DNA of 64,000 nt from the NCBI GenBank assembly GCA_005223185.1, contig NJBN01000006.1:62001-126000 (forward strand), read 5' to 3'. Below the pieces are notes generated by a model. It made no database searches. It was not told the origin of the DNA and saw only the letters and a list, made by a program, of their open reading frames with translations. The position numbers were made by a program, and so were the translations under genes. Shown here piece after piece: positions 54,079 to 63,068 of the stretch (the first letter of the stretch is position 1; every line of letters starts with the position of its first letter). The DNA comes from a candidate division LCP-89 bacterium B3_LCP. Lineage in GTDB: Bacteria > Electryoneota > B3-LCP.

Positions 54079-56118
54079 CTAATTTGTATACCCCAGCGCC
54101 CTCAGTCTCTCTTTATAATTATCATCGATATCCGACTCTATCAATCGTCTGGAGGCTCTGCGACCGGTTTCATACGTGGGTATGTTGGATACCGGTATAT
54201 CTTCGGTGAAAATCTCTTCCAGCACTCGACCGTCAAAGTCATCAGCAACAGGCATTCCTAAGACATGTAGAATGGTAGGAGTAATATCATAGACATGAGC
54301 ATCGTTCACCTTTGTATTCTGATGTATGCCTGGGCCTGCTGCGATAAAGACGCCTGCAGGTGATGCCATATGGTTGTAATGTCCTGTCGGCAGCATAATT
54401 TCATCGAATCCGTGATCGCTGACCACCATGAAAATGGTATTGGGATCAGCCACTTCCATTAAGGAACCGATAACTTCATCTATGTAAACGTAATAATTGT
54501 CTATGAGGTCGCGGTATCTCTCAACGTTCTCCGGAATTAATTTATCACTATGTAGTTCTTCGAAGTAGTATTTTAAGTACTGGTGTTCCATTGAATCGGT
54601 GCCTTTTAAATAAACGCTGAAATATTCCGGCTGTCTGGTCTGAATCAGGTAGCGTGCTGCAGAAGCGAAAGTGACGTCTTCCGGATAGCTGTATTTCAGC
54701 ATAGACGCTTCATAAGCGATATCTAAATAATCATAAGTGTCAATCGCTTTGAACTCATCGATGAAGGTGGAATCTTCTACATTAAGAAAACGCCTAATCT
54801 CACTTTCGGTTACATCCTCAGGACCGTGAGCGAATTGTATCAATTCCTCTAACAGTTCGAATGGATAAATATCACCCGCGGTGATGCCTTCTCGATCCCT
54901 GTAGTTCTGCATGATATAAGATTTGTTGTACAAGCAATGATCGGTAACGACGAAGCCGTTTACTTCGTGCGCGGGCCATGATACCCACCAGTTAACGGTG
55001 CCGACCTTTACGTTCTGGTCAGAAAGCATCAGCCAGATGGGAGTAGCATCCAAGAACTGGTTAGTTATGGGCGCTTCTATTACTAAATCCGACCGCATCC
55101 AGTTCATTTCAGCGGTGATTTTCGGAGTTACAAAACAGGGAACGGTGAAACCGGACCAGGGGAATTTCCAGACAAGAAAGGCGGTAACGCCGTGTTTTTC
55201 AGGACTCTTGCCGGTTGTCATGCTGGTCCATATTGCTGCGGAGAACGTGGGGAAAAGTGTTTCCAGGAAACCAGAAGTGCCGCTTTCTATTAAATTTTGC
55301 AAATTGGGGAGGCGATCCTGTTCCAGCAAAGGATCGATTATCTTCCACCACATGCCGTCTATACCAATCAGGACGACCTTCACATCGGTGGAGCGGCGTT
55401 CTATCTGCAAATCAGTAACGGTTTCGGCTTGTCCAGGCTGGGGTGCCAGTAGATAGTATGCGCCTCCGACAACCGTCAGAACGATCAGAAAAACCACGCC
55501 AATGGAATAGAATACCTTCACAGGGAGTTTGAAAAATGCCTTCATGAAGATGCGGAAAGCGGCTAAAATGAGCAGTCCCCAGAAGATGGTAAATACTATG
55601 TCCATAGTGTTTGAATTGGAGAGGGGCAGGAGTGGATTGACGATAAAATGCTGCCTGACCCACTGCCAGGAATAATTGAATAGCACCGAGGTGAAAAAGA
55701 CCGCGAAATAGAGGCGGGCTAAAGGTGGACGAAGACCGTGAACCGCGATGAAGACCAACGTCGCCAAGAACATCCCGGCAGCCACTCCTACAGGTTCACC
55801 AATTATTAGATACACCAGCAGAAAAGTCAGCGCGCTGATTCCATAAGATGCCATTATCCCTAATTTGCGGTTTACCGAACCGCTACGGATGATAATCCCC
55901 CCGATAACTCCGAGCACCAATCCGAATATAAGTCCCAGAATAAGGTACATGGGGATGAAGTTGAGAGTAAACGGGTAAGCATATCGGAAGGTATGTAGTC
56001 CCTCATTTATGCCGATCATCTTCAGATTGAAGATGAATCCCACAGCGAGACTGAACAAAAGTCCAGCTATCAGCGATGCACCGATGTGCTTAGAGAATGT
56101 ATATTGTGAATCAGCCAT
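54079..56118 (-). CDS. Membrane-anchored alkaline-phosphatase-superfamily enzyme, tandem paralog
   Basis: 679 residues. About six TM helices (about 12-220) then a phosphodiesterase/pyrophosphatase domain with LIGIDGMWWKII, WTSMTTGKSPEKHGV, VVSDHGFDE and GHYNHMASP. The C-terminal ERLRALGYTN matches the partner's end, evidence of duplication. Own promoter at 56163-56191. The metal-site motif IDG-MWW replaces the common DGLR/DGxxx. Function inferred by fold only. Confidence 0.87.
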   Translation of the reverse strand: MADSQYTFSKHIGASLIAGLLFSLAVGFIFNLKMIGINEGLHTFRYAYPFTLNFIPMYLILGLIFGLVLGVIGGIIIRSGSVNRKLGIMASYGISALTFLLVYLIIGEPVGVAAGMFLATLVFIAVHGLRPPLARLYFAVFFTSVLFNYSWQWVRQHFIVNPLLPLSNSNTMDIVFTIFWGLLILAAFRIFMKAFFKLPVKVFYSIGVVFLIVLTVVGGAYYLLAPQPGQAETVTDLQIERRSTDVKVVLIGIDGMWWKIIDPLLEQDRLPNLQNLIESGTSGFLETLFPTFSAAIWTSMTTGKSPEKHGVTAFLVWKFPWSGFTVPCFVTPKITAEMNWMRSDLVIEAPITNQFLDATPIWLMLSDQNVKVGTVNWWVSWPAHEVNGFVVTDHCLYNKSYIMQNYRDREGITAGDIYPFELLEELIQFAHGPEDVTESEIRRFLNVEDSTFIDEFKAIDTYDYLDIAYEASMLKYSYPEDVTFASAARYLIQTRQPEYFSVYLKGTDSMEHQYLKYYFEELHSDKLIPENVERYRDLIDNYYVYIDEVIGSLMEVADPNTIFMVVSDHGFDEIMLPTGHYNHMASPAGVFIAAGPGIHQNTKVNDAHVYDITPTILHVLGMPVADDFDGRVLEEIFTEDIPVSNIPTYETGRRASRRLIESDIDDNYKERLRALGYTN

Positions 56119-56162
56119 GGTATTTCCGGATTAGCACTTTACGTGATTGCCGTGAAAATGTT

Positions 56163-56191
56163 AATATAACATATTTTACGTAAAAAACCAA
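56163..56191 (-). promoter_or_regulatory. Promoter of the phosphatase-like/surface-protein operon
   Basis: Minus strand TTGGTT (56186-56191), 17-bp spacer, TATATT (56163-56168), 44 bases before the ATG at 56118. Confidence 0.55.
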
Positions 56192-56245
56192 GATATTTTT
56201 GGATTGCTGAGGTGTTTGATCATACCAGAATGAATTTGAGAGTTA

Positions 56246-56977
56246 TCACCCGGCCGCCAATCGATGTTGGTTCAGCAACGTCTTGTCGGTAAGAATGCCA
56301 TTAATATCGCCTGATGCAATCTGCTTCCCGGATGATATCAATATACATTTGGAACAGACATGGCGCGCCAATTCCAAATCATGGGTGGCTATTATCCGTG
56401 CCTCTGTATAGGCAGAAAGATAGTCCATCAGTTCCTGCCGGGAAGCGGGATCTAAATTGCTGGTGGGCTCATCCAGCAGTAAAATACGGGCTCTCTGAGC
56501 GATGGCAGTCGCCAGAGCCGCGCGCCGCTTCTCACCGAAGCTTAAATGGTGCGGAGGACGCTTCCGTTTTTCCCATAGACGCATCAGAGTCAAAGCGTTC
56601 TTCACACGCGCCTGGACTTCCTCTTCATTCAATCCCATGTTAGCGGGCCCGAAAGCAACATCCTCATCAAGGGTAGGCATAAAAAGCTGATCGTCGGGAT
56701 CCTGAAAGACCAAAGCCAACTTCCTGCGCAGAGTCCTCTCGTTATCAGTTGTCATCTCCTCACCTTCGATCAACACCTGACCGCTGCCGTGAAGAAGTCC
56801 GGCTAAACAGAGCAGCAGAGTGCTCTTGCCAGCTCCATTGGGTCCTATTACCGCTAAAGCTTCACCCGCCTTCACACTGAAATTAATGTCCGCCAGAGCT
56901 TCAGTGCCGTCCGAATACCTAAAGGCGAAATTCTTCACTTCCAGAGCGGGAACTTCTAAAATGTTCTCAGCAGCCAT
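56246..56977 (-). CDS. cbiO: Nickel/cobalt ECF importer ATPase
   Basis: 243-residue ABC ATPase of the energy-coupling factor transporter. Walker A GPNGAGKST, Q-loop VFQDPDDQLF, signature LSFGEKRR, Walker B ILLLDEPTSNLD and H-loop IIATHDLEL are all present. It overlaps the cbiQ gene by 22 bases, ending the metal-importer operon. Substrate (Ni or Co) is not set by this subunit. Confidence 0.95.
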   Translation of the reverse strand: MAAENILEVPALEVKNFAFRYSDGTEALADINFSVKAGEALAVIGPNGAGKSTLLLCLAGLLHGSGQVLIEGEEMTTDNERTLRRKLALVFQDPDDQLFMPTLDEDVAFGPANMGLNEEEVQARVKNALTLMRLWEKRKRPPHHLSFGEKRRAALATAIAQRARILLLDEPTSNLDPASRQELMDYLSAYTEARIIATHDLELARHVCSKCILISSGKQIASGDINGILTDKTLLNQHRLAAG

Positions 56978-57720
56978 AAACCAACCAAACAGATTATCAT
57001 CGAAAGTAATACCATGAGGTCCCTTCTCTGCAGGGGAAAAGCGGGCAGCAACTTTATTTCACCGTTCCAGCCGCGTGCTATCATAGCAAACTGAACCATC
57101 TCAGCACGCTGAAAGGATCTCAGGAACAGAGAACTTATCATACTACCCATTATACCAACCTGCCGCTTCCAATATCCACCATAATAGCGCATATTGCGAG
57201 CTCGCTGCATGCGTTCAACTTCGTCCCAGAGTAGATATAAAAAGCGATAGAAGAACGAAAGCAGCATGATGAACAGAGCTGGCACTTTCAGTCGGCGCAT
57301 TCCTTTTAGCAGGCTGTCAAAGGGAGTGGTGTTCACTAAGAGTATCATTGCGGAAACTGCAATCCACGAACGTAAAAGCAGGATCAATGCGTTTGACATA
57401 CCTTCTGAGGAGAGACGTAAAGGTCCCCACTGCCATAGAATATCGTCAGAGGAGGAACTGAATGCATAAGACAGCGCCGCAAAACCAGCGAATGGGATAA
57501 TTATCAACGACCTTATCAGAAGATATGAAATAGGGATGCGACCGATGAAGCAGAGAAAAAGAGGAATTGATGCACCGACAGTGAGAAAAACACTCCCCGG
57601 CGATGGGGTCACCGCGATCAGTACGACAAACAGAATGCTGGAGATGATCTTGGTGCGCGCATCGAGCCGGTGCAGAGGACTGTTATGACGGGCGTATTTA
57701 TCGATGTAGGAATGGTGCAA
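56956..57720 (-). CDS. cbiQ: Energy-coupling factor transmembrane protein CbiQ
   Basis: 254-residue membrane coupling protein. N-terminal HHSYIDKYARHNSPLHRLDARTKI and the family motif in the C-terminal coupling helices (ERMQRARNMRYYGG, FAMIARGWNG) identify the T-component. It links the CbiM/N substrate unit to the CbiO ATPase. Confidence 0.94.
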   Translation of the reverse strand: MHHSYIDKYARHNSPLHRLDARTKIISSILFVVLIAVTPSPGSVFLTVGASIPLFLCFIGRIPISYLLIRSLIIIPFAGFAALSYAFSSSSDDILWQWGPLRLSSEGMSNALILLLRSWIAVSAMILLVNTTPFDSLLKGMRRLKVPALFIMLLSFFYRFLYLLWDEVERMQRARNMRYYGGYWKRQVGIMGSMISSLFLRSFQRAEMVQFAMIARGWNGEIKLLPAFPLQRRDLMVLLSMIICLVGLWLLRTF

Positions 57721-57724
57721 GGGA

Positions 57725-57997
57725 TCACTTTCTCTGGAAGAAGTACAGTATGAATGGAACCCCGAAACAGATTAATGTACCTACCAGTCCGGCGATTCCT
57801 GTTGACCAGCGTGATTGTCCCAGAGCCGGTACGGAATAATCAGGGAATGGAGAGTCAACGCAAGGCTCGACTTCTAAAGAATCACAATGGTGGTCACCTG
57901 CCACTCTCTCTAAACCATCTGGGAACGATGAAGCGAAGGGAGAAATCAGTCCAGCTATAGCCAAGGCTATTACTAAGAAAGGCAGTACTCGTTTCAT
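57725..57997 (-). CDS. CbiN-like small membrane subunit with PDGLE motif
   Basis: 90-residue protein with two TM helices (about 4-24 and 66-86) and the PDGLE motif (SSFPDGLERVA) after the first, the mark of the small N-type subunit of Ni/Co importers. It has a His/Asp/Cys-rich loop (GDHHCDSLEVEPCVD) that could bind metal. Position between cbiM and cbiQ is the usual one. Confidence 0.88.
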   Translation of the reverse strand: MKRVLPFLVIALAIAGLISPFASSFPDGLERVAGDHHCDSLEVEPCVDSPFPDYSVPALGQSRWSTGIAGLVGTLICFGVPFILYFFQRK

Positions 57998-58003
57998 TCT
58001 ACA

Positions 58004-58639
58004 TCAAAACTTCTGCATGGTCATGAATTCCGGTTTTACACGCCATATTGCAGCCAATGCGCTCGCCGTTATGAAAGCTTCACCCAGACCGATCAAAGCG
58101 TGCGAACCTAACATAGCAGGTAATCCCAGCGACAATTTGATTGTCCCCGAAATTGATAGCTCAACTGCTGCAAAAGCTGCCGCCAGCATGACGCTCGTCC
58201 AGGACGCGAAGGCATAAGCTACAGGCCGGGTGCGGTCGCCCCAGAACAGTAAGCGGAAGAAAAAGTACAAATAAAAACCGCCTACCGATCCGATTAATCC
58301 CATATTGAATATATTAGCACCTAAAGCTGTCAAGCCTCCATCTTGAAACAATAAACACTGAATTGTCAATACCAGGGACATGGTGATGAATCCAGTCCAG
58401 GGACCTAACAAAATACAACAGAAGACTCCACCCATAAAATGCCCCGAAGTCCCACCAGCTACCGGAAAATTGAGCATTTGCGCGGCGAAAACGAAGGCAG
58501 CAGTCATGCCGATCACGGGAATGCGCTGCAGAAGTGGGTCGCGCTTTAAGCCTCTTAACGCTCCGGCTAAAATTCCACCGGAGATCAGAGACATGCTGAC
58601 CCATGTCTTAGTATCTAATAAACCATCAGGTATGTGCAT
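58004..58639 (-). CDS. cbiM: Nickel/cobalt ECF importer substrate-binding permease
   Basis: 211-residue membrane S-component. The mature N-terminus MHIPDGLL is the conserved metal-binding loop of CbiM/NikM, where His2 is a ligand; six to seven TM helices follow, with the motif GGTSGHFMGGVF. No B12-riboswitch box or NikR palindrome was seen upstream, so cobalt and nickel cannot be told apart. Confidence 0.94.
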   Translation of the reverse strand: MHIPDGLLDTKTWVSMSLISGGILAGALRGLKRDPLLQRIPVIGMTAAFVFAAQMLNFPVAGGTSGHFMGGVFCCILLGPWTGFITMSLVLTIQCLLFQDGGLTALGANIFNMGLIGSVGGFYLYFFFRLLFWGDRTRPVAYAFASWTSVMLAAAFAAVELSISGTIKLSLGLPAMLGSHALIGLGEAFITASALAAIWRVKPEFMTMQKF

Positions 58640-58660
58640 ACGAATCTCGCACTTTAACCT

Positions 58661-59230
58661 TTATTTAAATGTATCAGGCACAACGTATCCGCTGGCGCGC
58701 AGCAGCGCCAATATTTCCGATCTTGTGTCGCGGAAATCAGGCATGAAAATGTCTCTACAAGCTGCGATTGAAGCATTCTCAGATGCTAACAGAGCTGCGA
58801 AAGATAAACAGGTCTGTTGACCGCACTTCTTGCAATTGGTTCCTGGAAGCAATCTGACAATATCCAGAACCGTCAAACGGTCTCTGCGATCGTAATTTGG
58901 ATTGATGGTCGATTGCTTGAGGTGGCAGTCGTTTATCAGTTTAACCAGCCAGTTGACGGTCTCTTGCGCATCCTCCAGACCATTTATCTTGGCTGCAGAA
59001 ACATGCTTGGAATGCAGCGTGATTAACCGCCCATCCTTGCGAATTGTTAGAGTCCTTCCGGCATGGTTGTATATGGCAGACTTCACCACGGTATTCAGAT
59101 AAGGAAAGACGTCGGACACATCCTGCTGGAAATCTGCGGTGAAGCGTATTTTTTTCGGATCAGCCAGACAGGGAATTACTTGAGTAATCTCAATATTTTG
59201 CAGGAGAGGCTGATCAGATTGTTTTATCAC
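58661..59230 (-). CDS. 4Fe-4S cluster protein with CODH/ACS-type cluster motif
   Basis: 189 residues. The C-terminal half has LPGTNCKKCGQQTCLSFA...ACRD, a Cys-x2-Cys-x4-Cys plus distal Cys motif of the small 4Fe-4S domain found in corrinoid/CODH proteins. The N-terminal half (about 1-110) is a separate unrecognised domain. It stands first in the Ni/Co importer operon. A link to nickel- or cobalt-enzyme maturation is inference. Confidence 0.8.
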   Translation of the reverse strand: MIKQSDQPLLQNIEITQVIPCLADPKKIRFTADFQQDVSDVFPYLNTVVKSAIYNHAGRTLTIRKDGRLITLHSKHVSAAKINGLEDAQETVNWLVKLINDCHLKQSTINPNYDRRDRLTVLDIVRLLPGTNCKKCGQQTCLSFAALLASENASIAACRDIFMPDFRDTRSEILALLRASGYVVPDTFK

Positions 59231-59380
59231 CTTTTATCTGCTTTCCACCGGATTAATCTTGAAACTTAAATGTGCGAAAAAGAGAACCAAAAGTCAAGTG
59301 AAAAGGAGGGGGGATTGGGTGGGGGGATGGAAGGAAGTATCAACGAACAACTGGAGAAATTTGGATTTGTTGAGGTAAGC
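59231..59380. other. Intergenic region with a G-rich tract
   Basis: Holds a purine-rich plus-strand tract (59304-59333) with G-runs of 6, 3 and 6. On the minus strand TTGACT at 59291-59296 could be the -35 of the importer operon, but no good -10 follows. No riboswitch or NikR motif found. Confidence 0.5.
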
Positions 59381-60202
59381 TCAGTTTGGATAATCGGGAA
59401 GGGCGTCTCTTAGAGCGTCATATCTTCCCACAAAACCAGAATCGTGGAGAATTTTGTGACATGATTCAATTATCGCCTCAAATCCCCCGCAATATTCTTT
59501 ATTATCTGAATGCATACACTTTATATTATTTCTTATATCCACTACCCTGTCAACAAAAGACTTATGTTGATAGAATTCAATACCCATCCTCTCCTTATCT
59601 AACCGATCTAAACTCGCTTTAAGTTCATTGAGGTAGTCTTCAACATTTCCTCTGATTTCTGCATTGGTTTCACCACGTAATTTCCAACTACCGTGATATG
59701 TGAGTGTTAGGTAGCCTTCAATTGCAGAGCTAGCAGTGATAGTTGTGACGAACTTCTTGGTAGTTCTCGCCATTTTCTCTGCATTCCTTAAGTTCTTTTG
59801 AGATTGAGTGAGAAGATAAATTCCAGCAGACACCAATATGAACGTGAATAATTGAAACAGAAAAGCAATTGTACTTGAATCCAGTAAACCTTTGGTATTA
59901 CATTCAAGACGATGAAGGGAATTTTCGATAAACGTTGAATCCGCGGATGTCAATTTGCCACCAGTCACATCTGCAGTTTTATTAATTATATCTGATATTT
60001 GAAGGCAAGTTTGTTCTACCATGTCATTAGCCAGGCGAAGACTACCATATCCAGAAAGTATCGCTAAGGTACTAATAAACAAGACAATAACGAAACTTAT
60101 TATCAACAGGGTATACCCTAATCCTTCCATAATATATTTGAACTTGGGTATCTTCTTTGTTTCTAAAATGAGCATGTCTTTGAATTTCATTTTATCAGCC
60201 AT
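59381..60202 (-). CDS. Two-TM membrane protein of the signalling operon
   Basis: 273 residues, not recognised. TM helices at about 30-53 and 110-133 flank an extracytoplasmic loop of about 57 residues; the cytoplasmic C-terminal part (about 135-273) is helical and charged and could form a coiled coil (RGNVEDYLNELKASLDRLDKE). The loop contains two Cys (C64? region EQTCLQI and LECNTKG). It starts eight bases inside the receiver gene end with GGAAGAG upstream. An output or sensor subunit for the kinase and receiver is the likeliest role, inferred from operon. Confidence 0.7.
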   Translation of the reverse strand: MADKMKFKDMLILETKKIPKFKYIMEGLGYTLLIISFVIVLFISTLAILSGYGSLRLANDMVEQTCLQISDIINKTADVTGGKLTSADSTFIENSLHRLECNTKGLLDSSTIAFLFQLFTFILVSAGIYLLTQSQKNLRNAEKMARTTKKFVTTITASSAIEGYLTLTYHGSWKLRGETNAEIRGNVEDYLNELKASLDRLDKERMGIEFYQHKSFVDRVVDIRNNIKCMHSDNKEYCGGFEAIIESCHKILHDSGFVGRYDALRDALPDYPN

Positions 60203-60644
60203 TTCTCTTCCTTTCTAACATATTATCAATTGCCTGTATATGTCTAATAATCTGTTCTGCAGTACTTGCGGAATCACTCTTAGGGACAAGACGAATACCT
60301 TCCAATTTTTCGTCTCCCACATCTTCTCTGAGATCATTTATGTACCTTGAATAAATTATAGTACGCTTTCTCATGGTTGCATCCTTTGTAAGAACGTAAT
60401 CACTCAGCCAAACCCAACCGGCCAAGAGACCATCTTGGGATCGTTTTTTTTGTTCTGTACTAAAACCAACTGGAATTACATTTAGGTCAACTATCATACA
60501 GTCAATCCTGTAATTATCCGATTCCCATATACTCTGTGCATCTCCCGTATTGTAAGCATCAAAAACCTCATGGCCCTCTTTCTGCAGATAATCAGTCATA
60601 TAGAATGAGACTGATCCGCGATTTTCCAGTGTTAGAATGTTCAT
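60195..60644 (-). CDS. Stand-alone response-regulator-like receiver protein
   Basis: 149 residues, receiver fold only. Probable phosphate acceptor Asp53 in CMIVDLNV, switch Ser99 in TIIYSRY and Lys122 in LVPKSDS. The usual acidic pair near residue 8 is reduced to a single Glu7 (LTLENRG), so metal binding may be weak. An insert (about 58-90) enlarges the loop after the Asp. No DNA-binding or enzyme domain. It overlaps the kinase gene by four bases (ATGA). Confidence 0.75.
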   Translation of the reverse strand: MNILTLENRGSVSFYMTDYLQKEGHEVFDAYNTGDAQSIWESDNYRIDCMIVDLNVIPVGFSTEQKKRSQDGLLAGWVWLSDYVLTKDATMRKRTIIYSRYINDLREDVGDEKLEGIRLVPKSDSASTAEQIIRHIQAIDNMLERKRNG

Positions 60645-62890
60645 TTTTTCTCCTTCATCTTGGCGGGGATAGTAACCGTAAATGTTACTTTATAAGTTGG
60701 TTCATTTATGGATGATTTCAAAGTACCAATAGTAGGTTTTGAATACCTTATTGTTTTCGTTTTGAAATATTTGGCAACTACTTCGTCATACTCATTAAAT
60801 TTATTAAGTTCATTATAGTTTTTTATCAAAAGATCTGCCAATTCGCCATCATTTCCATCAAATTCCTCATCTATATAAGCTCTAATCAAAGGGACATTAT
60901 ATGGTGATATCTCTGTACAAGAGTGTCCAATTGATCCACCATGAGAGGTAGCAATTTGTTTAGCAAGGTAAAGGCCTATACCTTGACCTTCCTCTCCTGA
61001 AACGTCGCTACTACGGTAATAAAGTCTATAGGGTGCTTCTCCTTCCTCGATTTTTATGCCAAAATTTGTTACTGTAAGAATGTGTGGACTAGATGGATGA
61101 GTGGCCTGTTTCCTACAATCGATCAGAATATTAGTTCCTCTATGACAATATTTAACCGCATTATTCAGCAGGTTATATACTAATTGTTCCAGCAGGATGG
61201 GATCGGCATAGACAGGTGGTCGTTCAGGATCATCCGCTTCAGGATAATTCAGATCAAACCAGAGGCTCTTCTTTTCTGCCTCCATACGATAAGTATGTTT
61301 CCATTTGAATAAGAATTCACCGAATGCGTGGAATTCAGTTTTACTGGGCTTGGGAATTTCGAGACTCATCCTCGCTTGTGTTGACAGGAAATGTGTCTGC
61401 TTGAGGTATCCATCAACATCACGGTTGATTACTTGTAACTTATCGGCTGACAACTTTTGCATTTTCTCCACACTGGATAGATACGTTAATCTAAGCCAGT
61501 CAAGACCAGCGGTCAACTGTCCCAATTCATGACCAAAAATACGTAATGCCCTCTCTAAGTTGTTCTTCGCAGTTGCAGCTAAAATTGACGAATGAGTAGT
61601 GGCCACCAGAGAATAAAGGATCTGCATATTTCGATCAATTTCCCACCCTCTATATTTATCCTCTGGATTATTTGGATTCCATATTTTAGTATCAAATCCT
61701 ATCCAAATCACTATCGTACTTAAAGGTGAAGGTGAAGCGGGCAGAATTCGAATGAAATTATTACATTTATCATCTGTGCTAAGCCCTGGGATACCTTCAA
61801 GAATCATAGGATACTTTACGCTATGCAAGCGATCAGCAGACATGTCCTCGGGGATTTTATCAAGATTATAATTAATCTCCTCAATTGAATTTCTCAGTTT
61901 ATTCGGTAAAACACCCGCTGATGCAGCTATTGGAAGTTTTGTGGGCATGTCTTTCTGGTCAGTTATTGTTCCGAAAATATGAATATTTCTTACTTGAAAA
62001 CCACTCCTTATTTTTTCAATACGTTCACTAACAATCGCCCAAAGATTCTTTAGACCTTCATCACCAGTACGATTTTCTGCTTTTAAACTCAATATACCCT
62101 GATGAAAGTCACGTATACTCCTTCTGACAACAAATGTAATATATTCCTGGATTTGTTTCTCATTTTCTTTCTCTAGAATATCCTCCATTTTTTTTACATC
62201 ATTTACTGCAATTCGCTTTAACCTGTTAAATAAAGCACCACTGAGAACAGGCCTATTATTTTTTACCCATTTCTTATGTAGTGAGAGGATGTCTGGAATT
62301 TCATTTCCGTATTTTTTAATAGCTTTTTTTTGAATTCTCTCGATAGCTTCTAATCTGTAATCAGGGCATAATTGCCCTACATAAATTATACCTATAACTC
62401 TTTTCTGAAAAAATACAGGAAAGACAAGGACTGAGTATCCCAATATTGGACAATTAGTAATACCAATGATGCGACTTTCATATCTTGTAATCACGAATTG
62501 GAAATCCTTATCTTCATAAAACTTATCTAATTCTTTACTTTGTTTTATCCTTTCATGTATTTGCACATTGAACTTTGATTCACTTAGATTTCGGAACAGA
62601 TTTGCTATTTTATTTTCTACCCGACTACAGTGAACTCCATCGGTTTCATAACGAAACTTCATACATGCTGCGCTTTCCTGATAATCATGGGTTGTTATCC
62701 GCGTCCGAAATGGCATCTCCTTCGAATTAACAGGGAATTCCATCATTGAAACTGGCTTTTCTATTTGGTTGGCAAGCGGAGTCAGAATTCCTTTCAGATG
62801 ATTACTGGAGATGATCCCAGTTCCCTTTAATATATCCTCTCTATCATTAGTAATATGATCTGGCTTAAATGGCCAGGGATTATCACTCAT
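60641..62890 (-). CDS. Soluble histidine kinase with PocR-like sensor domain
   Basis: 749 residues, no TM helix. A Cys-rich N-terminal domain (about 45-200; Cys77, 88, 147, 175; CPILGYSVLVFPVF...VIGIIYVGQLC) resembles PocR-type ligand domains. The middle (about 280-420) may be a second GAF-like domain. The kinase core has H-box FGHELGQL with His454, N-box LVYNLLNNAVKYC (Asn577) and G-box GEEGQGIGLYLAKQI. A 90-residue tail follows. Its own promoter is at 62952-62980. It heads an operon with the receiver and two-TM protein. The ligand is unknown. Confidence 0.82.
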   Translation of the reverse strand: MSDNPWPFKPDHITNDREDILKGTGIISSNHLKGILTPLANQIEKPVSMMEFPVNSKEMPFRTRITTHDYQESAACMKFRYETDGVHCSRVENKIANLFRNLSESKFNVQIHERIKQSKELDKFYEDKDFQFVITRYESRIIGITNCPILGYSVLVFPVFFQKRVIGIIYVGQLCPDYRLEAIERIQKKAIKKYGNEIPDILSLHKKWVKNNRPVLSGALFNRLKRIAVNDVKKMEDILEKENEKQIQEYITFVVRRSIRDFHQGILSLKAENRTGDEGLKNLWAIVSERIEKIRSGFQVRNIHIFGTITDQKDMPTKLPIAASAGVLPNKLRNSIEEINYNLDKIPEDMSADRLHSVKYPMILEGIPGLSTDDKCNNFIRILPASPSPLSTIVIWIGFDTKIWNPNNPEDKYRGWEIDRNMQILYSLVATTHSSILAATAKNNLERALRIFGHELGQLTAGLDWLRLTYLSSVEKMQKLSADKLQVINRDVDGYLKQTHFLSTQARMSLEIPKPSKTEFHAFGEFLFKWKHTYRMEAEKKSLWFDLNYPEADDPERPPVYADPILLEQLVYNLLNNAVKYCHRGTNILIDCRKQATHPSSPHILTVTNFGIKIEEGEAPYRLYYRSSDVSGEEGQGIGLYLAKQIATSHGGSIGHSCTEISPYNVPLIRAYIDEEFDGNDGELADLLIKNYNELNKFNEYDEVVAKYFKTKTIRYSKPTIGTLKSSINEPTYKVTFTVTIPAKMKEKK

Positions 62891-62951
62891 CTGTCAGATT
62901 GTCCTTTCTAAGTAATCTTGTGTAAATGTGGGCTGATATGAAACCTGAATA

Positions 62952-62980
62952 AATATAAGAAAAACTATATTCAAAGTCAA
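62952..62980 (-). promoter_or_regulatory. Promoter of the kinase/receiver operon
   Basis: Minus strand TTGACT (62975-62980), 17-bp spacer, TATATT (62952-62957), 61 bases before the kinase ATG. Confidence 0.65.
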
Positions 62981-63002
62981 CAGGAATATCAAAAAAACTT
63001 CT

Positions 63003-63032
63003 TTTAATAAAAATAGGGCACACGGAGTGCCC
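63003..63032 (-). terminator. Terminator after the pyruvate phosphate dikinase gene
   Basis: Arms GGGCAC and GTGCCC around five bases; on the minus strand the hairpin is followed by TATTTTTATTAAAAG. It lies about 36 bases after the ppdK stop and upstream of the kinase operon promoter. Confidence 0.85.
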
Positions 63033-63068
63033 CATCAATGTAAAAGGTTGTAGATCTAGTTCTTACCC

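Noticed and set aside
58380-58820. Plus-strand frame across cbiM and the Fe-S gene
   Set aside because: Antisense to two motif-supported genes.
59231-59400. Cobalamin riboswitch or NikR site before the Ni/Co importer
   Set aside because: No B12-box-like GCCACTG on the coding strand and no GTATGA/TCATAC palindrome.
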